Below are positions 35,080 to 45,350 of a stretch of 64,000 nt of DNA, in pieces. Below the pieces are notes generated by a model. It made no database searches. It was not told the origin of the DNA and saw nothing but the letters and a program-made list of their open reading frames with translations. Source of the stretch: Ehretia macrophylla (Eukaryota > Streptophyta > Magnoliopsida > Boraginales > Ehretiaceae); NCBI GenBank assembly GCA_037974665.1, contig CM075773.1, forward strand, positions 67,252,263 to 67,316,262. Reading direction: 5' to 3'. The number at the start of each line of letters is the position of its first letter. Position 1 is the stretch's first letter. The position numbers and the translations under genes were made by a program.

Positions 35080-36644
35080 TCTTAATCAGAATCCGAAAAA
35101 AGTAAAGGATTATAACTTTGAATTATCCTCTAATTCCAAAATATAATTTAAATCCTTTTAAACCTTGTGTTGACACTGGTTTAGAATATTAGGTCATACC
35201 ACACGCCTAGGACCCACATTGGACACCTAGCCCATGTGTCTAGGTCCTTGGTTCGTATGTTAAGCCTATGGCTCAGGCCTTGAGCTCTATCCAATTTAAT
35301 TAATTAATTCTAATTAATTTCTAAGTCCAAATCTAGTCTACTATTGAATAGAACCTTTATCCAATTATAGAAAAACTATCTTAAACATTTAGTAGCCTTT
35401 AGACTTCAATTAATTAATAATTTATTTATTTAATTAATTAATCCAATAATTCAACTAATTGTCAAAATAAAACCTCCTTCCACAAATGGAAAGTTTATTT
35501 ATGAGTTCTAGTTGTCAATTGATTATATCCTCTTTTCAATTTAGTAAAGACACTTATAAAGTAAATGGCTAGAAGGGGGACCAAAGACATAATTATCCTT
35601 CCACTAAAAATGACCAAAATAGCGTTGCTAGTTTCCCAACAATATTTTTCCATTTTAACCTTAGTCTATTCCACTAAAAGAGTATGGTTGCACTCCAAGA
35701 CAATTACTGTATGAACAAGAGTTAGTCAATAATATATGAGCTCAATCTTTAGACCAACTAAGTGCTAATGACCTCGCTATCCCTCTATACTCACTCATAG
35801 CCAAGACAAGCTTACCAATTTGTACTATCACCTCTTAGACTACATCTTTTCTCCTTAGAGCCTCTAACTCATAATCTAACCATCCTCTGGAAGTTATCAA
35901 CTCGACAAAAGGAGTGACCCACAACTGTAACAACTAATACATCATGTGTTATTGTGTACAGATTCATGATGATCAACCTGGATCATTATAAGGGAGTAAT
36001 TAATTTATAGATTCCTTATTACATATGTCTGTCCCTTCTAACCAAGTCCAGACACCTAAATCACAGAGTTGTTGACCCATATATAAGATCTCATCCATAG
36101 TGACTCAAAGTGCAAGAATTTGACTTCGTCAATTCATCCACATATGCTCAAGATTAAGAGTACTGGCCCACTTAGAAGCTTGTACGTATAGGTGACCTTT
36201 TTTCTTTGATAGTATCTATTTTGAGTATCACACCTATGGTGGCTCGTCCAATGCATACACATGCATAAGTGAAGTAAGTCTGAAACCCTATCCATGATCA
36301 AGGCGGATTACCCTACTATAAAGGGAACTTATTCACAATAACTTCTACCATAGTAGAGTGTTCAGCTCTACTACTTAGTTATGGACTGAATAGTTCTACT
36401 TGACAAGTAAGCATGACTTAGATCTTCTGTACGTAACCACCACATACCTAAGTCGACACTTGAAGCAAGAACCTTACACTCACACACATACACATACACA
36501 CACACATATATGTATATAATAGTCAACCACATAAGAGAAAAAACATACTCATATAAGTAAGATGACATTAATTATTCATTGCAAACATCTAGATATATCA
36601 ATGACAATGTGCTAGTAGCCTTTCGGGCATACCTATTCCCAACA
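35080..36644 (-). repeat. Copia-2 3' LTR, part right of element C
   Basis: Matches about 40255-41772 of the solo copy and ends ATTCCCAACA. A CA/TA-rich microsatellite lies at about 36478-36520 and has a TA-only counterpart at about 41632-41650 in the solo LTR. Confidence 0.9.
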
Positions 36645-36678
36645 GACTCATAATTTCACAAAAAAGAAAAGTTATGCT

Positions 36679-36899
36679 GTGGTGAACCCATCCCACATCG
36701 AAAGGTTACGAGATGGGCCAACTGAATATATAGTGAAGGGTTCTCCCTTCTATTCGAATAGGCGCCTTTTAGGGGAAATCCTCGAAGGGACAAAACTGTG
36801 AGGGGCCCACCGTGGTAACCCAGAGCGGAAAATACCTCTTTATGTGCGACGCTGGTGTGCCTCTGCCCTGCAGGGTATTCGCTTAGTCGGGTCGTTACA
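36679..36899 (-). mobile_element. Small solo LTR, 221 bp
   Basis: On the minus strand it starts TGTAACGACCC and ends CACCACA. It is flanked by an exact TATGC duplication on the plus strand (36674-36678, 36900-36904), has a TATATA motif near 36730, and is GC-richer than its surroundings. It sits between the end of Copia-2 pol and its LTR. TG...CA ends, 5-bp duplication and size suit a solo LTR of a TRIM-like family. No coding capacity. Confidence 0.8.
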
Positions 36900-36904
36900 T
36901 ATGC

Positions 36905-37940
36905 TATGTAACAACTTAACCCCCACTGACTCAATATTTACAAAAAAGTCCTTCTTTGAAAGAGTCTTAATAAGAGGATCTGCTAGGTCATTTGTAAAGG
37001 CAATTTTATCTACCACTATATCTCTTCTGATAAAGAATTCCTAGATTCAGTGATACTTCTCTCAATGGGTTTTGCCTTTCTATGATGCCTTGGCTATTTT
37101 CTTAGTGCTTATTTAATATGCTACACAGTCAGCCTGGTAGACTAACATATGGTCCTTCTTTCTCTAAAGATACTTGAATATATGTTATACTACTACCTAT
37201 TGATTATGTCCTATGTTTGACTGCTATTTGGTTTAGTACATAACGTGAAGAATATAAGACTGCCAACTGCTGATGCTTATGGAATATGTCTTATGCTTAC
37301 GCTCTTAACATATATTTTTGGGCCCTAATATCTAGAAAGTGTAACTCCAAGCCTGAAGGGCAACAAACCTTTCTTGGAGTTTTACATGTTAAACTTAAAC
37401 AATATCTTCTCAATATATTTAACTTGAGATAATGCTAGTGCCTTGTTCTAGTAATCTCATATGATCTTAATCCCTAGAATATAGCTAGCTTCTTTCAAGT
37501 CCTACATTAAAATTTGAGAAGATAATCAAACTTTTATGGGTATCAACATCCTTACAACGTCCCCAATTAGTAGGATGTTGTCCATATAAGGACAAGAAAT
37601 ATAATAGCGTAACTATCATTTCTCTTGTACACTCATGGTTCATCAATGTTCTGCTCAAAACCTAAGGCTTTGACTTCCTTCGTTGAATGAAACGTTCTAT
37701 GCCCTGGATGCTAGCTTAAGTCCATAGATGGACCTCTAAAGCTCATCGACAATATTCTTTGGCCTTTTGTAACAAAATCATCTAGTTGAATTATATCGAT
37801 GCTCTCGTCAAGATTTCCATTAAGGAATACAGTCCTAATGTCCATCTGCTATATCCTGTAGTCACAATAACAAGCGATGGCCAAGATTTCCAAATGTTGA
37901 GCATCAAGTGGAGTTTGTATAAAGTGCCTCTTAGCCATAA
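36905..37940 (-). pseudogene. Copia-2 RT and RNase H remnant
   Basis: Minus-strand translation in broken frames. RT is recognised at about 37790-37870 (a MDIRTVFLNGN motif, the copia MDVKTAFLNG block). A YVDD-equivalent region is decayed near 37600. The RNase H C-terminus lies at about 36905-37020 (NDLADPLIKTL and GVKLL motifs, the copia LADPFTK block). Upstream of the RT block, the LAIACYCDY motif near 37870-37890 marks the last recognisable part before the junction with plus-strand gag at about 37940. Several stops; not functional. Confidence 0.8.
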
Positions 37941-38200
37941 CGGCCATTGGTCAAGCCTATGTAGTTGAGTCCAATGAGCAAAGGTCATAAGGATCCAAGA
38001 ACAAAAAGGTAGTAACTCTAGTGACAAAAGGAAGGATTAGCTGACCAAAAATACCAAGAAGGTAAGACAAATGCGTGATAAATACAAGCTATGTGCTATA
38101 ATTGTCATAAGGACGGTCACTAAGCTCAGGATTACCCTGGGCTGAAGACCAAGTATCTAGCCTAATAACTAGAAATAAAGGAGCTTTTGTAGAATACCAT
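37941..38200 (+). pseudogene. Copia-1 gag, zinc-knuckle part
   Basis: Resumes Copia-1 on the plus strand. Pieces read GQAYVVESNEQ, a lysine-rich linker (KRKD, NTKKVRQMR), then CYNCHKDGH followed by a stop in place of the next residue and DYPGLK. That is a CX2CX4HX4C knuckle whose last Cys is Tyr. About 100 residues of gag between 22667 and here are missing, lost with the 5' half of Copia-2. Confidence 0.8.
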
Positions 38201-39793
38201 TAGATTTTAGTTGAATCATGGTGGTTATTTGTGAAAAATAACTCGAGAGTTGAAGTCAAGGGCATTGGCACTTGTTGACTACCACTATGTGATGGTCTAA
38301 CTCTAATTTTTCTACATGCTCCAGTTTTTTAGGTAAGCTTGGTATGTGCATTAAATCCTTTTAAAATTGGGTTTTAAACTTCATATATTAAGTACTCAGT
38401 CAGATTGTTAGGAACAAATCATCATAAATCTGACTATATTATGGTTGATATTTTCTTGTTCTACGAATTGAAATCAAAACTATTGCTATATAAATATGTG
38501 TTACTAACGCTACATCGTTAAGATCTGTAGCATAGCAAGCTAGGCATATAGGGAAAGATAGAATGAAAAGACTTATAAGATGAGGTCTTTTGCGGCTATG
38601 GTTAGAACAATTCTATCTGCCCATGTGTACAACTTGCCTAGTCAATAACTCCACAATAAAATATTTGGCAAAGGCTTGCGAGCTAATTTTCCATTGCCTT
38701 GAATTCATCACAATATCTATGGTCCAAAGAATGTTAGGACAAGGCATGAGACCTTATATTTTATTACTTTTCTCAAAGTTTTCACAAGATTTGGTCTTGT
38801 CCTTTTGTTTTCTCACATGTCCGAAGTTTAATTTCTTTGGACGTTATTCTAATCATGTTGAGAATCGAACAAACTGAGAGTGAAATCTTTGAGAACCGAT
38901 TATGTTTGGTCATATCTAATTGATTCGTTCAAAACTATTTGTAATGAAAAAGGTATAGCAAGAGAGCTAATCATTCCCGAAGTTTCACAACTATACGATG
39001 TTGCAGAATGAATGAATAAAATCTTACTGGACTTGGTTAAAGTATATGATGGTTCATATAAATTTCTCAATTATGTGTTGGAAATATGCAACTACTATAT
39101 ATATACTTAATCGAGTGCCCTTGAAATCAGTCACTTCAACTCCCTATAAGTCATTGACAAGTAGTGTACTAGTTCGCAAAAACTTTTGAGCCTGGGAGTT
39201 GACTACTGTGCTCATAATATTTCTCATAAGCATAAGAAATTGAAACCAAAATAAAATAGGTGTATTTTCATTTGGTACATTGAACGCTCCAAATGGAATG
39301 TTCATTGATGAACATATAGTGGGAGTGTGTCTGAACTCAACATTCTTGGATATAGAATCTCCTAGTAAGAGATTCAATTATCTAAATTGAATTCTCCTAC
39401 TGGTCCTATCCCTCACAATTTTTTAGTTGAAATGATGACTTATTTCCGTTCACTGATCCAAGTGGGAGATAAACACCGGTTTGGTTTTGGTCAACTTGAA
39501 TCCGTTTTGTGATCAAAGTGAGTTCGTTTTATTAACCGATTTGTGGATCATGTTCACTTACAACAGTAATTGTGAAAATAAGTTTTTCTTACTATTACTA
39601 GTTAAGCTGATTATGAGTTTAAGATAGTGATTGAAACTCTCTCATCTTTTTGTAAGGGAAAGTTGGATGAAAGCATGGAATAGCAATTGTGTTCAATATC
39701 ATATATTAAGCTCACCAGTGGCTAAAAAGTCGTACCTAAATTGAGGGTATAACTTGCAAGAAAACCTTCTTTTGTTGTTAGGTTTGCCTCAAT
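38201..39793 (+). pseudogene. Copia-1 integrase region
   Basis: Broken frames. At about 38890-39060 the integrase core is recognised by SLRTD, GIARELIIPEVSQ and VAE.MNK.LLDLVK, equivalent to the copia blocks LRSDRGGE and VAERKNRTLLDMVR; the VAE glutamate is the third catalytic acid. A KLKPK..RCIFI motif near 39235-39255 corresponds to the LGYP region after integrase. Numerous stops and frameshifts. The right end is the insertion site of the solo LTR (TCAAT, 39789-39793). Confidence 0.75.
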
Positions 39794-41772
39794 TGAAAGG
39801 AAACATTATATCGCATGAATCAAATTCTATAAGCACAAGAATAAGGCGGAAATATTCATGCATGGATATTTAAAATGAGTAAAGCATGAAATAGCTACTT
39901 GAACATCTAAACATTTCATAGTTTAATTCTAAAAACAAATAAAGTTTTCAGGAATACCTTTATCGTGAAGAACGATAAAATTTTTTACCTTTGTTAGAGA
40001 TAATGCCTTACACACATGGAGCACTGCTTTCACTCTTTTACTTTGATCTTCCCCTCTATCTCAAATCCTAGCTTAAGTGTTGATCAAGTTGTGGGACTTG
40101 ATCTTGCTAAACTAAACTAAAAGAAAAACTATTCGAGTTTCTTCAAAGAGTTGAAGCTTACTCGTAAGAGAGAGATATCTTAAAGGAGATGGTACAATTG
40201 TAAAGCTTGGGGTAGAAGCCTTTATATAGGTAAAAATATGCAAGGCAGTTCTGTCTTAATCAGAATCCAAAAGGGCAAAGGATTAGGACTTTGAATTATC
40301 CTTTAATTCCAAAACATAATAGAAATCCTTTTACACCTTGCATTCATACTGGCTTAGCATATTAAGCCATACCAAACACCTAGGACCTACATAGGATGCC
40401 TAGGATCCACATAGGATGCCTACTCCATGCAACTAGGTCCTTGGTCCGCGTGTTAAGCCTATGGCTCAACCCTTGAGCTATATCCAATTTAATTAATTAA
40501 TTCTAATTAATTTCTAAGTCCAAATCTAATATACTATTTAAGAATAGAACATTTCTCCAATTATGGAAAAACTATCTTAAATATTTAGTAGCCTTTAAGA
40601 CTTTAATTAATTAATTAATTAATTAATCCAAATTCAACCAACTGCCAAAATAAAAACTCCTTCCACAAATGGAAAGTTTATTTATGACTTCTGTTGTAAA
40701 TGGATTAAATCATCTCTTCAATTTAGTAATTATTTATTTAGTAAAGACACTTATAAGGTAAATGGCTAGAAGGGGGACCAAATACATAATTATTCTTCCA
40801 CTGAAAATGACTAAAATACCCTTGTTAGTTTTCCAGCAATATTTTGTCATTTTAACCTTAGTCTATTCCACTAAAAGACTATGGCTGCACTCCAAGATAT
40901 TTACTATATGAACAGGAGTTAATCAATAATATATGATGCTTAGTCTTTAGACCAACAAAGTGATAATGACCACGCTACCTATCTATACTCACTCATACCC
41001 TAGACAGGTTTACCAATTTGTACTGTCACCTCTTTGACTACATCTTTCTCCTTAGAACCTTTAACCCATAATCTAACCATCCTCCGAAAGTTATCCACTT
41101 AAACAAGGGAGTAACCCACAAGTGTAACAACTAATGCGTCATGTAGTACTGTGCGCATAGATTCAGGATGATCAACTTGGATCATTCTAAAGGACTGATT
41201 ATTGTATAGATTCCTTATTACATATGCATGCCTCTTCTAACCAAGTCTAGACACCCAAATTATAGAGTTGTTGACCCATATATAAGATCTCACCTATAGA
41301 GACAATATAACATTAGCCCACTTAGAAGCTAGTAAGTATATGTGACCTTTTTCTTCAATAGTACGTATTTAGAGTATCACACCTACGGTGGCCCATCCAA
41401 TGCATACACATGCATAAGTGAAGTAAGTCTGGAACCCTATTCATGATTAAGATAGATCACCCTACTATAAAAGGAACTTATTCACAATAACTTCTACCAT
41501 AGTGGAGTGTCTAACTCTACTACTTTGTTATGAACTAAATAGTTCTGCTTGACAAGTAATCATGACTCAAACCTTCTGTACATAACCACCACGTACCTAA
41601 GTTAACATTTGTAGCAAAGACCTTACATACACATATATATATATATATAACAGTCAACCACATAAGAGAAAATATGTTCATAAAAGTAAGATGACATTAA
41701 TTTTTCAGTCAAACATCTAGATATATCAATGACAATGTGCTAGTAGTCTTTCGGGCATACCTATTCCCAACA
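39794..41772 (-). mobile_element. Solo Copia-2 LTR
   Basis: 1979 bp, TGTTGGGAATAGG on the minus strand to TTTCA. Exact flanks TCAAT (39789-39793, 41773-41777) prove a complete solo LTR inserted in Copia-1 pol. It holds a TTAA-rich stretch at 40600-40630 and a TA run at 41632-41650. It serves as the uninterrupted reference for the LTR split by element C. Confidence 0.95.
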
Positions 41773-41777
41773 TCAAT

Positions 41778-42760
41778 TTCACCCATTTATGATCATGTCA
41801 CCCAATTGAACCTCGAATTGCATCAAGTGGATAAATGTGACGTTTCTTAGTGGAGAAATCCAAGAAGAATTCATTTTGTATGATCTTCAAATAGTTCAAG
41901 AAGGCATATGTGTATGTGTCCATTGATCTGAGAGTAGATATGTGATTCTATCTCTCTAAATGGATAACATATTGTTGACCAAAAATGACAAGGAACATAT
42001 AATCACTATTAAGAAGTGGTTATCCTTAACTTCGTGGTATGAAAGACAATGGTAGAGTAGCTTGTGTGTTTAGAGTCAAGATCTAAAGGGATCAATCTAA
42101 AGATTCTTGTTTTGTTGCAAGAGTCATATGTCAAGAAAGTTATTGGATGACTCTACGTGTAACTCTACAAACCTATAGATACTCTGACAGCGAAGGGTGA
42201 AAGCCTAAGCCAAGGGACGTGTCCCTATATGCTAAAATAGATTAATGATATAAAAATGTTTCTAATTCAAGCACCATAAAGGCCTAGTATATATTGTGGT
42301 GTATACATGGCTAGATATTTGTTTTTGCCATGATATTGGTAAGTTGTTATCAATCAAATCTTTGATAAGTTCATTGCATCATTTTCAAATGGATCATTAA
42401 GTATTCACAAATGATAACTTGGGTAGTAACCTAAATGAACGTAAATTTACCTCTTGGTATGCTTACTTGCTGATCAATGGGACTACTTCATGGAATAGCA
42501 AGAAGCAAATATGCATAGTGTTATCAATTGGGGAAATAGAGTTGTGTGGCGTGCCCAGTAGCTATGCGAGGGCAGTATGGCTTGAGAGATTATGATGGAC
42601 TTGAGATGATTCAGTTGCTAGACAAGTAATGACGATCTATTGTGTCCACTAATTAGCCATCGCCTATGCTAAGGAACTTAAATTTCATGGCGAAACTTAG
42701 TACACATACATTATGCCTTTGTGTCATAAAAAGAAGTAACTGTGGAATACTCACCTACAC
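41778..42760 (+). pseudogene. Copia-1 reverse transcriptase and RNase H remnant
   Basis: Frames shift often. The NLELHQ motif and a damaged MDVKTAFLNG block lie within the first 140 bp. NILLTKNDKEHIITIKKWL near 41960-42015 is the copia DDILLTGND block with the Asp pair changed. RNase H follows: LNERKFTSWYA and SWNSKKQ (about 42430-42510), equivalent to DERKSTSGY and SWKSKKQ. Inactive. It continues directly from the integrase part once the solo LTR is removed. Confidence 0.82.
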
Positions 42761-44056
42761 ATGAGATGGCAGTGACCCACTCTATAAGCCCATCTCTAGA
42801 GATATGTATTTATTGCGGTAGAATCTCTAGGTTTGCGTAGGACTTAGTATTGAAATTCTGTTAAGTGATATACAATTACTAATATACTCATACTGGTGAA
42901 TATTTGATGCCAGTTTATAGTGAATGGTATTTCTTCATGTGTTTTCTTAGTGCCTTATCTTTGTGATAAGTCTGGAAAAAATCGAGTATAAGTATGCTAG
43001 CACATATTGGCATCCAAATGTATGTTGATAGATTGATGAGATTGGCTCTCTCACACGAGCAATCACCTCTGGCATAGTGGGAGCGTGCAGAGATAAAACG
43101 GTAAAAGTTGATTAGTATTCGTCGGGAAATACTATACTCATATAAGAGACATCGCCTTAAGTATTAGTTGGAATTAGTTTTTATGAAAATGTTAAGATGA
43201 GACCTCTTAATTATATATGTTACAATTAAAGAGTGACATGAGGTCGATTTGGATTCCCACGGTCCATATAACTTGTTTATAGCTAGATTTGAAACCTTGA
43301 TTACTAAGTGTATTAAGTTCGAGAATTCAGGTTAGTTTCTGATTGATAACTAGACCAAGATTTGTATGGTGTTTGATTTGGATAAAGACATACGCCCTTT
43401 TAAGGGAAGACACACCGTAACACATGTTTCATACCATGTGTGATTTGCGACCATAAAAGAAAGTGGGTGTATGGATCCATGTTTCACCACTGTGTGAATC
43501 CTTGAAGCAATAGATGCTTCTTTGGGATATCCTTAGTAACCTACACTCATATTCTAATATGACAAGTTCAATGTTAGCTACTTTGGTGTGTTACCTAAAG
43601 ATCACGTTAGATTCGATCACATGGGGCATGTCCGGGAAAGCGGTTGACTTGGCTTAGAAGGATATTAGAGCGAAGGGAAGACTGTTCACATCTGGGCCCG
43701 CATATGTTCATTAGTCGACCAGTTATACAATCTTCGTGATTAAACAATCTTTGTGATTGAACATAACTATGAATACATGTTTAAGATTTAAATGTCAAAC
43801 ATAGCCTATGAGGGATAATGTGTGTGTTGACTGATGTGAACTTAAATTGGGCTAGGGTACAGCGAGACTTTTTCTTCCATTGAAGATCGTAGCTCCCATG
43901 TCATCCCTAACAAGTGCATGGTCTGAGCTTCTACTTGTTATGTGCTCGTGGGTCGCACGACTTATTTGGCCGTATGAATTTGGTGATGGTTCCCAACAAG
44001 TTCGTAGAGAGAGATTGTGGTGGACAAGGGTTTACCAATTTTGTGCGAGTAAGAGA
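42761..44056 (+). other. Copia-1 3' untranslated region
   Basis: About 1.3 kb with no domain seen. The 91-codon frame at 43880-44155 runs across the LTR boundary and is not a gene. The purine-rich GTGCGAGTAAGAGA just before 44057 is the likely decayed polypurine tract. Confidence 0.5.
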
Positions 44057-44455
44057 TGTTGGATTTTAGGTTGGGTCACCCAATGTGGGTTGACCCAATC
44101 CGACCCATTTAGTATGGGCCAAAAGGGAGTTATGGTCCCATTTCTCTCTCTCTAAAAAAAAAAAGAACATACGTTCAGTTCTCAAGACAGAAACAAAATA
44201 AAAGTCTTATGTCTTCCTCTCATTTTCTCTCTCTCTCAATCTCTCTCAAATTCACCATGTTTACTGCGTGTAAACATCAGGCTCTTAAGTTGTGAACATA
44301 TAGTTCAAAGTCAAATTCATACTTTGAACTCCAACTCGCAGCTTCTAAACGGTGGAACGAACATGGGCAAATTCCTGAGAAATTCTTTCGCTATACTACG
44401 AGATTAGTATTTTATTCGGTTTATGAAGATTTGTATTGTGTATTTAAATTCATCA
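44057..44455 (+). repeat. Copia-1 3' LTR
   Basis: 399 bp matching 19503-19919. It ends ATTCATCA, followed by GTTTC, one base different from the GTTTA before the 5' LTR. Confidence 0.87.
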
Positions 44456-44893
44456 GTTTCAATATTCATATCATATTCAGGTATTTAAGACTCTCTTGAA
44501 GTAATTTTTTATAGCACAAATCTAGGACAAAGAGTCTATTTGGCTTCGCTTTTAGACAATTAAAATGTTTTTTGAGAGCTTAGAAGCTAAAGCTAACTTA
44601 TTTGGCCTATTTGTTTAAAGAGCTTTTAGCTCAAAGTCAAAACTAAAAAAGTTTTAGAAAAATAAGAAGTTCCAAATAGGACCTTTTTGAAGCAAGTTTT
44701 CGCAAAACTATTTCTCCTTCTTTTATTTTTCCAAAAATACCACTTTATATTTTTTGAAGCTTGACATCACCCTTAAAATACCGGTTCATAGTTTTTTCTC
44801 AAATATTACTGCACCAAGCAGTCAACGAATTTTGTTTAACAACATTTCTAATCAAAACTTTAATCCTGAAACCTCTACAACTCAATAACTAAA

Positions 44894-45345
44894 TGTAATG
44901 TAACAACTTAAGCCCAAAGGGAGAGCCTATCCCAAAAGACTAGTCTATTAGGTGGGAGAATCTCTTGTACTTAAGAAGCACCCCTTATGAGGTTGAGATT
45001 CCTATGTGGGATCATTACATTTCACTCCCTTTAAATTAAAAGCCGACGCCCACATCGGGCTAGCCTATCGACACTAACCCGATGGTAGCCCTTTCCTCTT
45101 GGCGGCTACACTCACCTATTAGTATTCAGTGTGACATTTATCACATCTTAATCCAGCCTATAGTCTCCCCTTCATGAGGTTCACTCTCAACGAAAGCACC
45201 AATGTAACAAAATAAGCCCAAGAATGTAACAACTTAAGCCCAAATGAAGAGTCCATCCCAAAACACTAGTATGTTAAGTAGGAGAATCATTTGTACTTAA
45301 GAAGCACCTCTTATGTGGATGAGATTCCTATATGAAATTATTACA
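44894..45345 (-). mobile_element. TRIM element, 452 bp, flanked by CTAAA
   Basis: Direct repeats of 121 bp at 44899-45019 and 45225-45345 (TGTAACAAC to ATTACA) flank a 205-bp interior. On the minus strand the interior begins with a TTGGTGCTTTCGTTGAGAG primer-site-like motif (45184-45202) and ends with an AAAGGGAGTGAAA purine tract against the left repeat. Target duplication CTAAA at 44889-44893 and 45346-45350 is exact if the left repeat is extended by the five bases TGTAA. Non-coding. Confidence 0.88.
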
Positions 45346-45350
45346 CTAAA

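Larger units (their letters stand above)
22668..37940 (-). mobile_element. Copia-2: truncated minus-strand Ty1/copia element
   Basis: The left end is a 3' LTR (22668-23122 joined to 35080-36644, about 2.0 kb, starting TGTTGGGAATAGG on the minus strand) that matches the solo LTR at 39794-41772. Then come pol C-terminal parts (RNase H, RT) on the minus strand. At about 37940 the RT frame stops abruptly against plus-strand Copia-1 gag, so the 5' half, including the 5' LTR, is deleted. This explains why no target duplication is found (ATCCT on the left, no match on the right). Element C is nested in the LTR. Confidence 0.82.
19503..44455 (+). mobile_element. Copia-1: Ty1/copia element broken by nested insertions
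   Basis: Plus-strand Ty1/copia element. The 5' LTR is 19503-19919 and the 3' LTR 44057-44455, both TGTTGGATTTTAGG to TTCA/ATCA. Flanks GTTTA (19498-19502) and GTTTC (44456-44460) look like a target duplication with one change. A primer site TTGGTGTCAGAACC follows the 5' LTR. Coding order gag, integrase, RT, RNase H is recognisable, with many stops and frameshifts, so this is an old dead copy. Insertions inside it are Copia-2 with all it contains (22668 to about 37940) and a solo Copia-2 LTR (39794-41772). Confidence 0.85.

Noticed and set aside
36679..36899. Cassandra-type element with a 5S rRNA promoter
   Set aside because: Size and TGTAACGACCC start are suggestive, but I could not see the 5S A box and C box motifs.
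39794..41772. 5' LTR of the Copia-2 element at 22668-37940
   Set aside because: Exact TCAAT flanks and Copia-1 coding sequence on both sides show it is a separate solo LTR; sequence between it and the Copia-2 remnant is plus-strand Copia-1.
43880..44155. 91-codon frame near the end of Copia-1
   Set aside because: Crosses the 3' LTR start and has no known domain.
44529..44690. Possible inverted-repeat MITE (TCTATTTGG ... CCAAATAGG)
   Set aside because: Only about ten bases pair and no target duplication could be matched.
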